A stretch of 64,000 nt of DNA from Glandiceps talaboti (lineage: Eukaryota; Hemichordata; Enteropneusta; Spengelidae): contig NC_135554.1 of NCBI RefSeq assembly GCF_964340395.1, positions 8,048,975-8,112,974 of the forward strand, given 5' to 3'. A program made the position numbers and the translations under genes. Below the pieces are notes generated by a model. That model was not told the origin of the DNA, ran no database searches, and worked only from the letters and a program-made list of their open reading frames with translations. Positions 30,755 to 43,540 of the stretch are shown here, piece by piece. Each line of letters begins with the position of its first letter. The first letter of the stretch is position 1.

Positions 30755-30850
30755 AATAATAATAATAATAATCATAATAATAATAATAATATTTATTTCT
30801 TTTATAGTGCATTACATAATCAAATAAAATCTCAATGCGCTTCACACAAA
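30755..30850 (-). repeat. SINE 3' tail (V-SINE/L2-tail-like)
   Basis: On the minus strand GTGTGAAGCGCATTGAGA is followed by ATGTAATGCACTATAAAAGA, then AATAAATATTATTATT repeats. This resembles the GTAAAGCGCTTTGAG...AAAGCGCTATATAAA(T) tail of vertebrate and invertebrate L2-tailed SINEs; a plus-strand relative is at 39275-39340. Confidence 0.55.
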
Positions 30851-31384
30851 CACTATCATGCTAATGATATGTTGGGTTTCCAGAAACATTGTTGGTAGAA
30901 ATCCAATACATGCAGCTCAAAACATAGGCTTTCTAGGGAGGCTGAACAATGCCAATATTATGATAATATGTGGGGTTCCAAGAAACATGACTGGTAGAAA
31001 TCCGATAAATGCAGCTAAAAATGTCATTTATAGGGAGGCCGAACAACGCAAATCATTCTGGCTGAATGACGTAATATATTATTCTAAGAGCTAAGAGATT
31101 AACTACATTATACATACGAAACTTAGGATATCAAACAAATAGCAACTGATGGCAACTCTGATCATCTTGAATCATACTAGACTAGTCATAGACGCAAGTT
31201 GTCGTAACGTAAAACGTCAATCGTATAAAGTCCACACTTACTGCTCGAATGCATACAACTTGCCTTATGCATGGCTGATAAGCTGTGTACTTCTAAGCTA
31301 ATCATTGGCTTAAATTCACAAAAAGAACCCCACCAGCAAAAAAATAATATTTTTTTTAATCGTTCCAATAGCAAATGAATTGTT

Positions 31385-31738
31385 TTTACCACCACTAACC
31401 AAGATCACAAATCATACATAGGCGTTAGTGACACAGAATTCAAAAGCAGGTTTAACAACCACAAGTCTTCATTTAAACTTGATCACAGGAAGAAAGACAC
31501 TGCGCTCAGTAAATACATTTGGCACCTAAAAGACAACAACACTAATTACGACGTACACTGGTCAGTTCTCAAGCAGGCTTCCTCATACTCTAACGTTACC
31601 AAACGATGTCAACTATGCCTCTGGGAAAAATATTTTATTATAACTGCCGACAAACCAACGAACTTGAACAGCAGAACTGAATTAATCAGTAAATGCCGGC
31701 ACGCTAACAAGTTCTTACTTAATAATAACCTTTGTTGA
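31385..31738 (+). pseudogene. Penelope-like element ORF fragment: YIG end of GIY-YIG endonuclease
   Basis: An open frame without stops from 31379 to TGA at 31736-31738. It contains SYIGVSDTEFKSRFNNH (the YIG motif and the downstream Arg and His), then TALSKYIWHLK, an HW segment, C-x-L-C-x-WEK, LNSRTEL and KCRHANK. This is the conserved order of the C-terminal endonuclease of Penelope-like retroelements. The RT and the GIY half are missing: the element is 5'-truncated, and the flank at 31384 is the interior of repeat block A (compare 44990). A hammerhead lies 95 bp downstream on the same strand. Confidence 0.82.
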
Positions 31739-31832
31739 CAATCTTTTTGTGTACACACAGCCGTCAGTGAACACACACAAGTTATGTACATAAAGCAGAA
31801 TGTATAGCTAACGAATACTATTAAACCACACT

Positions 31833-31876
31833 ATTACACCTGACGATCCTTCTGGTGAAACGGTCCGTAGTGTAAT
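31833..31876 (+). ncRNA. hammerhead ribozyme D in Penelope-like element 3' region
   Basis: Stem I pairs ATTACAC (31833-31839) with GTGTAAT (31870-31876), 7 bp. The core CTGACGA is at 31840-31846. Stem II is UCC-UUCU-GGU, two G-C pairs with a U.U at its base. GAAA is at 31857-31860. Stem III ACG-GTC-CGT is 3 bp. The cleavage-site triplet is GTA, with predicted cleavage after 31869. Every invariant core base is present. Same-strand hammerheads in the terminal repeats of Penelope-like elements are established knowledge. The weak stem II base is the only reservation. Confidence 0.82.
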
Positions 31877-31892
31877 TCCACAATGTAATATC

Positions 31893-32000
<108 letters not shown>

Positions 32001-32019
32001 TAAAATGGAACATATACAA

Positions 32020-33180
32020 CACAAAAATTACTGTTATGGTTTGTCAAGGTTTGGCATTTTAAAAAAATTAGGATAATTTCACTATGTAAGAGATGTTTTG
32101 GAAAAGTGAGGTTTTGAAAACCTGTGTATTGTACACTTCGCGATTTCTGTTTGGCTGTTAACGTTTACTGTCGTTTCTTCTTTGTATCAGCGCTCATTAC
32201 ATACATCCAGGGACGTATAGATCCCTGATACATCTGACACCAGAGGCGTTCCCGTACCAAATCTTGCACTTCTGAGTAGCCAATCAGAATCCGTCTTACA
32301 ATCTATACACTCAACGTTCGAAATTGACAGACAGCCACCAAACAATAACGACTATATGTGCTGTTGTGTCAGATCATGGATGGATTAGGGGATATTAATA
32401 CATCCATGGTCAGGTGTATGTAACAGGATGTGAAACAGGTCTTTGTAACACTAAAATTGTCAAAAATCACAAATTGGAAACACTAAACTTCAGTCGCCGA
32501 CTAGCGTCCCATTCTAATAACAAACATATACTTCCTCTTGCATGCTCTAGGCGTTTGATACAGTTACGTAGATTACAGCTGTTCAGAATCGTATATATGG
32601 AGCAGACTGTCTATCGTCCGCTTCACTAATTGTACATTGTTGATCGAATCCTTACCAATGTTTGTTGTAAAATTGCGCCACAATCGTCAATATTGTTTTT
32701 AGGTTATTAGGAGGAATTTCCTTGAGCCACTAACTATCGAGATTTCTCCATATAGCAATACATAGGGACTTGGTTATAGGTATGGGTATATGATAAACGG
32801 GGTTTCTACACTTTTCATGGTAATTTCTGTGTTAAATCTAATGGTTTAGTATAGGAACTTCTAGCCTCACGTTCTTCTTCAAAGTTATCTTATTAGCAGG
32901 TTTGGCCACCTTAAGCTTAACATTCACAATACATTAGATGCGATACTTTAGGCAGTGTCTGTTATAGGCATATTTTCCCCTTTATGAATTCAAATGTACT
33001 ACCAGACTCGGCAGTAGAACTGGACTTTCATCCAAAAACGAGTTTGTGTATGTGAAATATTGCTGTCAATGTCATTGACTTAGTTTTGTATATATCCGTT
33101 TGTGTTCACTTTTGAATACATCAATATAGCTTTGTAACGTATTCCAGGTGAACTTTCTAGCCCTGTACATGTAATAAAGA
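32020..33180 (+). repeat. sequence homologous to PKD1L intron (14.3-15.0 kb), then possible 3'UTR-like sequence
   Basis: 32020-32780 shares ordered blocks with 14318-14980. Downstream to AATAAA at 33171-33176 I see no ORF. The AATAAA could be a polyadenylation signal, but no coding exon was found to go with it. Confidence 0.45.
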
Positions 33181-33604
33181 TCTGACATATTTGAAACATG
33201 AGCTGTCAGTTCAATTGGATAATGTATTCATTTATTAAGTTAGGAACTATGCTGATTTATATTTTGAGCCCAAGACCATTATCAGAATGTATGAGGGCGG
33301 CCTACATTGCTTATCACAGTTTTAGTAACCAGTTGGAGTCAGCTGTTCATTTGCATAATATCTTCAGTCGTCATATATATAGTCTTTTTTTTATTTTTGT
33401 GCTGGGAATTCCTCCAAGCGATTTTCTGTTATGCAGACAAATACACACAAACAAACACAAATGCTACAGAGATCCATTCAGGTTTGGGACGACGTGACAG
33501 GGCTATATTGCGCGCTCTATATCACGTTGCTATGGAACTGTCAAGGCTTTCCCAGTCAGTCCACAGACTATCCCAGAGTCACCCAGGCCCGGCAAACATA
33601 GCAC

Positions 33605-33855
33605 CTACGGGGTCCGTGTGAGTAATCGTCCCCGACTTTTCGAGTCATTACTCGAGGAGTCCCCCCAATTCGCACTCGTCTTGTGAGTGAGACACAGCTG
33701 AGTAATACAGCCTACCCATCGAGTCTGTAGAACACTCACCCTGGGTTTGGGTCGGTCACAGAAAAATCCCCTGTTTCCAGTGGGGTTCAAACCCGTGACC
33801 TCCCAACTGCTAATCCTGTGCGCTAACCACTACGCTACAGGGAGCCGGTTATATA
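33605..33855 (-). repeat. tRNA-derived SINE
   Basis: On the minus strand GGCTCCCTGTAGCGTAGTGG (A-box region) is followed by GGGTTTGAACCCC (B box, plus positions 33781-33793) and a ~170-nt tRNA-unrelated body ending near a GGACCCCG segment. The tRNA-like head is very well preserved. Confidence 0.75.
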
Positions 33856-36342
33856 GTCTCATATAGTCTCCGGAGCTGTAGATAATAGTATCAGTGAGTC
33901 TGGGACGTTGACAACCTACTAAGGGAGCGATATGTTTTTTACGGCCGGGGGTGGGCCGGTGACTTCTTGTTCGTGTTGTACTTAAAAATAGTGACACTCC
34001 CCCCCCCCCCCGTGATTCATCCACAAAACAATCCAACCCCCCAAACCCCCCGACATCTGTTGACAAGAAATATTCTTGTGCTTGCAAAAGACACTCTCGA
34101 TTCTCAAAGCGCAATACAGCACACTGCATAGTTAATTTTACTTCTTACATTTACAGTAATTGTAAGTGTATCTGGTAAATTAATGTCCCAAATCCATTGC
34201 TTCACATGTATAATGCTCTTTAGACAGGAACCCCATGAGATGTATGATTTTCTGTTCATAGACATGCAAAATATTCATGGTTTAGTAACCAAAAGTTCGA
34301 GGATATCTCTTAGATTGAGTGAACTATTACCATTATAAATTAATTCAGCTAATTTGTAAAGTATAATATTAGAAATGGAGTTAACATAATTGTAAACCTA
34401 GTGGTTTCAGTAAGTTTCAAAGTAGGGAGAGAACTGGAAACAGTATGGGAAGAAGTGCGCTACGCGTGTGCGCGCCTGCTATACAAGCGCGGTTTTTTTT
34501 GCTTGTTTTTTTTTTTGGGGGGGGGGGGTTGGTTGGTTGGGAAGGGGTGACTCCCTCCCACGGTAAGAACTTTTTAAAAAATGAACACCATTTGGAGGCC
34601 ATTTAGAGCACCATTCAGAAGTAAAACACAACTTAGTTATATCATAAAAGTATCACTAATTTTAGGGTTTCAAAATTTAAATCATTTCAAGTCATATTGA
34701 CACAAAAAAAGATCAAGTAGAAAGTGAGAAAATTTGGGGAAAACATGCACAATGGAGGTCAGTTATCATTTAGAGATACAATTTCATTAAATTATTTTAA
34801 AGTGTGTCTCTATTGGCTATGTTTGTGTGGAATTCAACATGTTCAGGTCAATGGAGGCTTATGTGTTACGTGTACAGCTACACATGCAAGTGTTTATATC
34901 ACATGATGACACAATGCAACTCATGGCCTGCAATATTGAGAAGTCATTTCTAACAAAACTGTTGCTTAAAATGTGCAATGTTATGACTCCCACGTGATAT
35001 GCTTGGGATGTATCAAGAGACAAAGAGTGTATGTTATATTTGAACATATATTTATAGCCATTGTTTATGGTTTATTGTATGTACATACATTTGTTGTATG
35101 GAAATTAAAGTACAGCAGGTGGTTCGTGATTTTGTTCAGTTGTTGAAAATAAGGTGACACCCCCCCCCCCTTGTTCACTTTGTAAAAATGATGAACCCCT
35201 TCTTTGAGTCCCAAATAAAGGTGCCCCCCTCTGATATACCCCCACCTCCCCCCCCCCCCGCCAACCGTCAAAACTTATCGCTCCCTAAGTAACCCTTAGA
35301 GTACAGAAGCTATTGGATTGCTTGGTGCTTTGACCTCCGGCGATTAAGTCATCAATAAAGCCTTTATACCTTCGGCAAAAAACGATTCGTAACACATAAT
35401 AACTAAAGTTAGCATCAAAGATAGAAACTTCATTAGATTGAAAAAAACAACATATATTTCATCTTGAAAGATAAGCAACTCTTGTTTATAGCTTCACATT
35501 TCTGAAAAGTCATACCAGAAACATCTCATGAACTTTCTGTTCATTTGATATAATAGCATGAGATATATGAATAATTAACAATCATTCCTCATAAAAGCAT
35601 ATTGCATTTAATTTTCTTAATTACTTAATTAGTATATTAGACATAGCAATAGTGATACCTCTTACATTCCTGCTCACATTTACTGTATTAGATTGACATG
35701 GCTACACTTTATAATTATCAGTCTAAATATTGGATGTTATGGGTTAATAAAACGTACAGTATGTCGTTTTAATTGTGATAATTATTGTATTAAATTTATT
35801 GGTTGAAGAGCATATGTCGCTTATGAATCATTAAATATTAATTGCATTTAGTCCATTACTAATAACATGACTTCAGAAATGAGGGTAGATCGGTTTGATA
35901 GATTGATAAGGTGTATAATTAAAGGAAGACAATTGTATGTGAAGTAAACGAACATATATGCAGTGTGTATTATATAAATTACACTTAATACTTTTTGAAA
36001 GACTCGATTTCCCTTGAATTGGATTTTCTTTTAAAATATCCAAAGATACTTTGACATGAAAATGCCACACGGTAATGGAAGTAGGTTCTCGCCATTTTAT
36101 CGGTTACCTGAAACACGTCATTTCCTTTTAATTAGCCTAATTGATTGCAGAGCTGAGTGCATAACTCATTCATTTACGACGAGGACATTAAAACCTACTC
36201 ACCCCAACTGAACGACTCATTTCTTAATTATCACAGGACTCATCAAGTATATCATCAAAAAAGTGGTGCTGGGGAAAACGCATATCATCTGCAAAAAAAT
36301 TTCATTTTCTTGCACGCACGTGTAGTGCAGTACTGCGCGAAG
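33856..36342. other. gene-poor stretch with C/G-rich runs
   Basis: No gene is recognised. Homopolymer-rich islands occur at 33999-34010, 34493-34528 and 35159-35264, where runs of C and G alternate with short spacers. The rest is AT-rich. Confidence 0.5.
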
Positions 36343-36445
36343 ATGTCCAGGTTTGGATTGTATCGAAGCCTGCATCATTCACCAATTCACCAAATCCTGT
36401 TTATTCTCTTCATTCTTATTTACTATGGAGTAGCTCAAGAACCAG
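36343..36445 (+). CDS. candidate signal-peptide first exon, possibly of the HYR gene
   Basis: ATG at 36343 starts MSRFGLYRSLHHSPIHQ, a basic/polar n-region, then the hydrophobic core ILFILFILIYYGVA and a plausible cleavage after GVA. The frame reaches a good donor (CCAG|GTAAGA) in phase 1. That phase fits the HYR exons from 56586 on the same strand, so this may be their first coding exon across a ~20-kb intron. An in-frame upstream ATG at 36157 exists, but starting there would bury the signal sequence. No clear TATA box was seen. The product is otherwise unrecognised, and the link to the HYR exons is inference. Confidence 0.5.
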
Positions 36446-36871
36446 GTAAGACATTGTAAATAAAGTAGTTTTAATAGTTGCAATACTTAGCTAAAACATG
36501 TAATTGTAATATACTGGAGCCGACTTAAAATGTTTGTAGAAACCCACAAATTGTCAGTATTCCTCTTCATCACAGATCCCTACATTTGAAGATGCATACG
36601 AAGCTTGCAAAGAATGTTAATCGCGAAATATTCACAGGGTGTGATGATATCCTTTGTAATAAACTTCAAAACAATATGTTTTTCCTGAAGTATTATAAGT
36701 AGTAATATATTGGTGACACACAATGTCCGCTATGAGAACTATTTAAACTATTTTTTCTCTGTTGAATACGAGTAACGCCTCATCTATATCAGAATTCGGC
36801 GCTCAAAGATTTATATGAAATAAGATATTTATTCTCAGTCAGGGGTGTTTCTGGTGTTTGCGGGCGGATTT

Positions 36872-38765
36872 TGGGTATTTGCGGTGTGCCCATATCATTC
36901 GCCGTAAAAGTATACGAATCATACCCAAAGTGGTGAAATTGTGGCACTTTCGGGTGCACCCCAGATTTATTCAGTACATCTGATGTTTGAGTTGGGTTTT
37001 GGTTCTGGTAAAACCGTACCGGTTAAACTATTTTGTATGCAATGTAACGCATCTTCTCTAATCCAACTCCGTGACTAAACTTTCATCCGAGCAAGATTGT
37101 AGAATCAATGGTAACGCATAACCGAATCGTTGTGTGACTGCACCTAATAATAGTTGCACCTTTACATTTCCAGTCATATTCAAATTTTGGTCTAAATTTG
37201 ACTTCGCTGTGCTGTTCTATGTGGTCAGTAATATTTCCTTCTTACAATCATAGATTTCTTTTAAAAACAAAGTCACGGGCAGCTCGTATACTATATTGCC
37301 GGAGTCATTAACGTTCAACTATTTCCTTCTTAAAAGGATATAAAACATTTTCTTGTCATACCATTAAAATATGCATAGCGAAACTCAAACGGGTGGAGAA
37401 TTGGGATAATATATTAATAGTGTTGTTCAACAAATATCATGGCCATTGACAATATATTACTGGCTGTCTAAGGGTAGCCGTTACCGTATAGCTTTGTGTT
37501 CATGACATTTTCATTTATAGCTGTAGTAAATGACGGAATATGCCACTACTAACAATTGCAAGTACCTCCAATGTATATGTATTTTAACACCTTGTTAGAA
37601 TTGTGCTGAACGTTCACCAAGAGATACAACAAGTTTAATGTGCATTGTGACTTAGGACAATAAATAATGCCCCTTGCTTCGTGTGAGCAATTGTCCGGAG
37701 TTCTCTGAGTGAGTAAACGTTTCAAAATTCGTATGCGTTGTGACGGATGAGCATCAACTGACTACTCAGGAATCTATCGGAATTGTCAGAGACTAGATTT
37801 CGTAAAGAAGCCTTGGCTTCCAGGTTTTCCACATTTGCTGGACATCATGTTTTAGTAAGTATTTAATTCAATTTATTTGCGGTGTGCCCATATCATTCCC
37901 CGTAAAAGTATACGAATCATACCCAAAAGTGGTGAAACTGTGGCACTTTCGGGTGCACCTCAGATTTATTCAGTACATCTGATGTTTGAGTTGGATTTTG
38001 GTTCTGGTAATACCGTACCGGTTAAACTATTTTTGATGCAATATCATGCATCTTCTCTAATCAAAATTCGTGACCAAACTTTCCTCGTTCCCATATTTTT
38101 TATTTCATCAGAGCAAGATTACAATCACTGTTAACGCATAACCGAATTGTTGTATAACTATTAATAATTGTCGCACATTTTAAATTTCCAGTCATATTCA
38201 AATGTTGGTCTAAGTTTGAATTCACTGTGCGGTTCTATGTGGTCAGTTGTATTTCGTTCGTACAATCATGATTTATAATATATTTCTTTTAAAAACAAAT
38301 ATCACTGGCATTGCCACCGACTGCGATCATTAACGTTTAACCATTTCCTTGTTAAACGGATAGAAAACATCACATATCATGGCAATTGACAATATGTTAC
38401 TGGTTGTCTAAGGGTAGCCGTCGTCGTATAGCTTTATGTTCATGACATTTTCATTTATAGCTGTAGTAATTGGCTGAATATGTCACTCCTAACAATTGCA
38501 AGTACATTGGAGACTTGATATTTTAACACCTTGGTAGAATTGTGCTGGAGGTTCACCACGAGATACAAAAAGTTTTAATGTATATCGGTGACTTATGATA
38601 ATACATAATGCCCCCTTGCTTGGTGTGAGCAATTGTCTCGGGGTTCTCTGAGTGAGTAAGCGTTTCTTCAATATTCGTATTTGTTGTGACGGATGAGCAT
38701 CAACTGACAACTCAGAATCTATCGGAATTGTCAGAGGCTAGATTCCATAACGAAGCGTTGGCTCT
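36872..38765. repeat. tandem duplication of a ~1-kb non-coding unit
   Basis: 36872-37825 and 37877-38765 align along their length. Shared landmarks: GCGGTGTGCCCATATCATTC, CACTTTCGGGTGCACC, TAAGGGTAGCCGT, CATGACATTTTCATTTATAG, GTGACGGATGAGCATCAACT. Offsets fall from 1000 to about 940 bp through small indels. No frame is conserved, so it appears non-coding. Confidence 0.8.
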
Positions 38766-38989
38766 CATGGCCATCATATTTTACAAACGTTTTCTGAGCT
38801 GTGGCTTTTAGTGAATATAATTTATTCCCGATAACATCACATGTAGAGATCAAATTTCTCTTCATATAAACTATCTGGATGAAACTTAGATGTCAGTTTG
38901 TATGGAAAGCCATGACCGTCTTATGTCCATTGTTTTCCAATCATTTGTCACGTATTCATCTCATTAAAGGCACTTACTACATTGCTTTT

Positions 38990-39340
38990 GAGTCATGATG
39001 GGCGAATTGTTAGAGTGGCCTTCTTTGAATCTGCAGGTTGCAGGTTTCCGCTCATCGTTGCCGTTTGTTTCTCAATGGCTAAAGTCCCTGGGCAAGGTTT
39101 GAACCACGACTGTGCCTGAGTCAACCCAACTGAATAATTGGGGACCTGTTAGAATAGAGGTTGCAATGCGAATGCTTTAATCATATGTGCCTATATAGGC
39201 TGCAATAGCTTGTATGCTCCCATGGGAGTCGAGGAAGTAAAGGGTTGTTGTGACGCTATGGATCCGTGCCAGGGGTAATAATTGTAAAGTGCTTTGAGCA
39301 CAGAGTGGGAAAGCACTACATAAAAAAATAAAAAACATTA
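38990..39340 (+). repeat. tRNA-derived SINE with L2/V-SINE-type tail
   Basis: A tRNA-like head (TGGGCGAATTGTTAGAGTGG and GCAGGTTTCCGCTC) is followed by a body and the tail TGTAAAGTGCTTTGAGCACA..GTGGGAAAGCACTACATAAA, an almost classic GTAAAGCGCTTTGAG/AAAGCGCTATATAAA tail, then an A-rich end. Confidence 0.7.
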
Positions 39341-42300
39341 TTACGATTATCATTGCCATTTGTACATTATCATGCCCATTTAGTATACAATTGTGACCAT
39401 TCACTACATTGCCATAGTAATACAAATATTACAATCGTCATTCTCTACATTGGTATGACCATTATATTGTATATATCGATATGACCACTCTCCATGCTGT
39501 TATGGCCATTTTACATGTCGATATGATCATTCGCCCTACTGTTATGACCATTTAATATAACGTTACGACCATTTACCATGCTGTTGGCCATTTGATATGT
39601 TTATATGACCATTCATATTACTGTTATGACTATTTCATATACCGATATGACCAATGTTATGGCCATTTGATATCTCGATGTAAGCATTCACTATATTGTT
39701 TAATATGGTCATTTAAAATATTGATATAGCCATATATCTAATATTGATATGGCAATATATTGATATAGTCATATATCTATATCATTAATATGACTGTTTA
39801 GCAGATTGTTTTAGACATTGTTCATTAACCTCGTCTTAAGAATGACAATGTCTGTCCAGACTTTAAATTTTATATATTATGCATATATACGTTTTCACTT
39901 TCAATCTCTCACAAGGTGTTGCATTAAAGAGCAAGTACCATGTCACTCTTAGGATTACTATATCTCCATAATGTATGTTTCATCTAAATTTTTAGGTGAT
40001 CATTGAAGCATGTATTTTTTATTGAGAACGTTTTCTACATTCACGATGAAAACATATTTTAATCATTGAAAAGTGTATTTTAAATAGTAACGTCACGCAT
40101 CGAACCGCTTGATTGCGATGAGTTATGGTCAGCTTAAATAAAACATTGTTGTAAATATGAATTTGTTATTCTACTCGACACAATCTATATTAGTTGAACT
40201 GCACTTATGACCATAGTCTGTCTGGTTTTTTGTATGTGGTGTTCAGTAACTGTGTATACTTCAGGTTTCCTATGTTTTTATTTGTAATGGTATTCCTAGC
40301 CTCGTACAACAAAGAGACGAGTATAGCAATTGTCGGTTCAGAATATAAAGTTTATGTTGGCATCCAAACACAGGTTTTTGTCATCGACATTGTATAAAAA
40401 GTAATGGAATTCATATGACTATATTCTTTAAAGACAGACGAGAAGAAAATCCTTTTACAAATGTGCCATCATTGCTTGCTTGGAACGAGCCTCGAGAAGC
40501 TCTGGCCATTGTGTGACCTCGGGGTTAGCCATGTGGGTCAAAACGAGTCAGTGAAGATTTAAATTTCCTAATCAAATAGAGTGTCCGGGAGATCTATTAA
40601 CGGCATGTCTTTATGTTGACTTTGATATCAATTGCGCCTGGTTTGTTTGCTGGTCTGGTCAAATCTAACTGAGCCTGATGAGCCCCTTGTGGAGCCTTTC
40701 AGTGTGTGCTAACTCAATTTTCGGTAAATATGTACAATTTAGAGAATCATGGCCACTATGTGTCAAAATTAGGACTTTCACATCGATTCGTATATATCGT
40801 GTTTTTTATTTGAGCTTGGTCGTTTCAAGGCATAGTTCTATACACAACGGCCGATAGTTTGCAATAATCATTACGGCCGCCAACCTCGCTTCATAGAAAC
40901 ATATTGATACATGTATGCATTCCAGGGGAAATATAGCTCGATTTGAGCGACATATCTCGTGTAATTAACGATTTATTTTTTGTGTGAATTTACTAGCAAT
41001 AACAACGACCACGAATAAATAAAGAAAGAAAGAAAGGAACTATATGCAGAGCTCTTTTCTGGACACATTCCAATGATAATTTCAATTTATCTGTAAATCA
41101 CCCTTGCCAAGCTATACATGAAAATGCTAGGCAATATCTAAACAGCGAAATTCGTTTCAACTCATCAACATTAGCTCATTATCGACATAAGATTCGCAAT
41201 AAATGCAGACGTCTACACGCTTCACTATCAACGTCCTCAATGTAAGAATCCCATTTGAAATTATTAATAAAAGTAGGTCTAAGAATTCTAAAGGTATTGA
41301 CCAACTCCAACCTTATAACATTTTTTTCCAATATAAATACGCACTCTATGTGCCGATTATTACATAATAAGAAAAAAATTACGTTGAAAATTATTTCGAA
41401 ACATAATCTGTGGGGTTGTACTATGTTGTTTACAAGGCCGCTACCTGTACGCCAGAACGAGGCTCTTCAATAAGATTTAACACTGCACGAAACTTGTGTC
41501 AAGTATCAAAACTTCCATAAAATATACCATGTAGCCCAAATAGTGACATTAGCTGATAGTCTACAAAGCGGAGACTATAGAGTCTAATATAAACCTACCG
41601 TAACTATAGTAACGTTTACTGCGAGTGGTCTTTCTGGGCGCATTAAACTTGTATAATGACAACTTTTGTCCATTTCTTTTACATATCATAATGATACATG
41701 ACAACGTTTTCAATTTGAATCTCTCACAATATGTTGCATGATAGACAATATACCATGCATGTCACACTTAGCAAGCATTGCCAGATTCTCATAATGTCTG
41801 TTTTAATTTCCTTGCTCTCAAGTTAGTCGATCATTGAAATATATATGCATACAATGGACACCGTCTCACTTCAATTCATATAATATAACCGTGTATTCAT
41901 GTTTCCTGTGTAATTATCTTTATATGTTTTGTTCCGCTACATTTTAATCATTGAAAGTGATCAGTTTCATCTATACTTTATTACCATGTTTTAATTTCCA
42001 AGTGTCATGTCACGTCTACCAAATTACCAAGGCCTGACATTGTATTATAGGTACAATATTAACTTTGGGATATTTTAGGGGTAAAAGAGATAATGTTACC
42101 TTTACTGGTCCAGGTTATAAATCTTCTCAATGCCTATACAAACAAGTATTTGTGGAAGAAAGAAACCTATACGCTTTATTACTGTGTGAATATTTCATGA
42201 AAAATATATTCTTAATTTAGCCATGGAAAATAGTGCATGACATATGTTAACGGACGCTCGAACAGAATTCAGTGCAATAGACCCCCCCCCCACACACACA

Positions 42301-42789
42301 CACACACATACACACACATCAACCCAAATCCCAAACGATGAGGCTTAAAACATATCTCACAGATAAAAACAATCCACACTGTTATAATAACATAATCGGT
42401 TACACCCATGGTATCAAATGTTTGGAGTCCAAATAACCAATCCTACATATTCCAAGAGCCAAATTTGTGTCAAATATCAAAACGCCAAGTCGCCAATAAT
42501 GGTGATATTGCAATTGGCTTATATTCAACAAAGTGGAGAAGTATAAAATCTAATATATACATACAGTAACTATGGTAACTATTATTTCAAGAGGTCTTTG
42601 GGGGGGGGGGGTTGAACTCGCCTGAACAACAACAACTTCCATGCAACCTTTCACTTCTACATATCAAACTGATACATGACGTTTTCAAGGTGAATCTCTC
42701 ACAAGATGTTACTCTCACTCTAAACTATCATTGAAGCATAAAAATAAATAAGTAAATATATATATTAATTTCATCAATAATTTATTATT

Positions 42790-43540
42790 ATTCTATGACT
42801 TACTACTGCACAACAAGTTTCAAAACGCAACGTCAGCTGGCTGTAGTAGTTGACCGAGTGTTTGCTTAGGTTTGATGTTTGGTCTAGTTTGATGCAGATA
42901 CCATTTAGATCTTGTCGTATGATTTGCATCCAGGTTGTTTCCGGTCAGCCCTCAGGCATTTTCACTTCCCTGAGGTATTCGCCAAGGGCTTTTCTTGTTT
43001 GTGTTTCTTTTATTGCTGATGTTTTTTGGCAATGAAGTCAAAAGATGTTTCTCGGTTGTTTGCTTTGAACGGTGTCGATTGTCTTTACTTGTTTTTGGTG
43101 AATGTCCATAGTTCGCTATTATGTACGAACATGTTTGCAACGTTGAAAGTTCAGAGTTTACTCGTGATAGTGTCCTGTTTGTTACAGAAGATACTGTTGA
43201 AAGTTTTGTAAGCACCAATGACCAGTATTTTTCTTCTCTTCATATATTTTTCAGTATCGAGTAGGTTTCCCAAGAGTTTGCATTTTTTTCAATTTTCGTC
43301 TGTTTCATTTGATATTATATTCTTCGGTCTTTGATTCATTTACATTTAATTTCCACTTCTCAAGTGCTGGGAATGGTGTTTTTTGCTTTTTGTTGTGTTG
43401 TGTTATGTTATGTTATGTTGTGTTGTGTTGTGTTGTGTTGTGTTGTGTTGTGTTGTGTTGTGTTGTGTTGTATTGAACATTTCGCTGTGGATGCCATGGT
43501 GATGTCGTTAGCATACTTAGGAACTCTTTCAAAATAACTG
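42790..43540 (-). mobile_element. degenerate LINE C-terminal region
   Basis: Read on the minus strand, 43220-42830 gives segments such as NSELWTFTKNK and, after a frame change, EYLREVKMPEG-stop-PETTWMQIIRQDL, matching the SELWT and RP.TTW...I..DL signatures of the LINE C-terminus after the RT domain. Stops and frameshifts show that it is dead. A pentanucleotide (GTTGT)n (43391-43471) lies in its 5' part. Confidence 0.55.
43391..43471. repeat. (GTTGT)n pentanucleotide repeat
   Basis: About 15 units of GTTGT with some GTTAT at the start. Confidence 0.95.

Larger units (their letters stand above)
26655..30850. other. insertion-like stretch in repeat block A with local duplications
   Basis: This stretch is missing from blocks B and C. 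It starts with an (AAT)n tract (26668-26765). A diverged tandem duplication with a ~335-bp period follows (26789-27120 and 27121-27300; shared TGAACATC.GTTGCCATGG). A second duplication (about 28020-28340 and 28760-29070) has a ~740-bp period with AATAAATAAA and CATGTTCAAATTTTATTT. It ends in a minus-strand SINE-like tail. No coding exon is recognised. Confidence 0.5.

Noticed and set aside
33198-33621. Two overlapping ~100-codon plus-strand frames with a hydrophobic start
   Set aside because: No splice context, domain or repeat support; the 3' part runs into a minus-strand SINE.
37877-38134. 85-codon plus-strand frame in the 1-kb duplication
   Set aside because: The partner copy at 36880 does not keep the frame, so it is probably chance.
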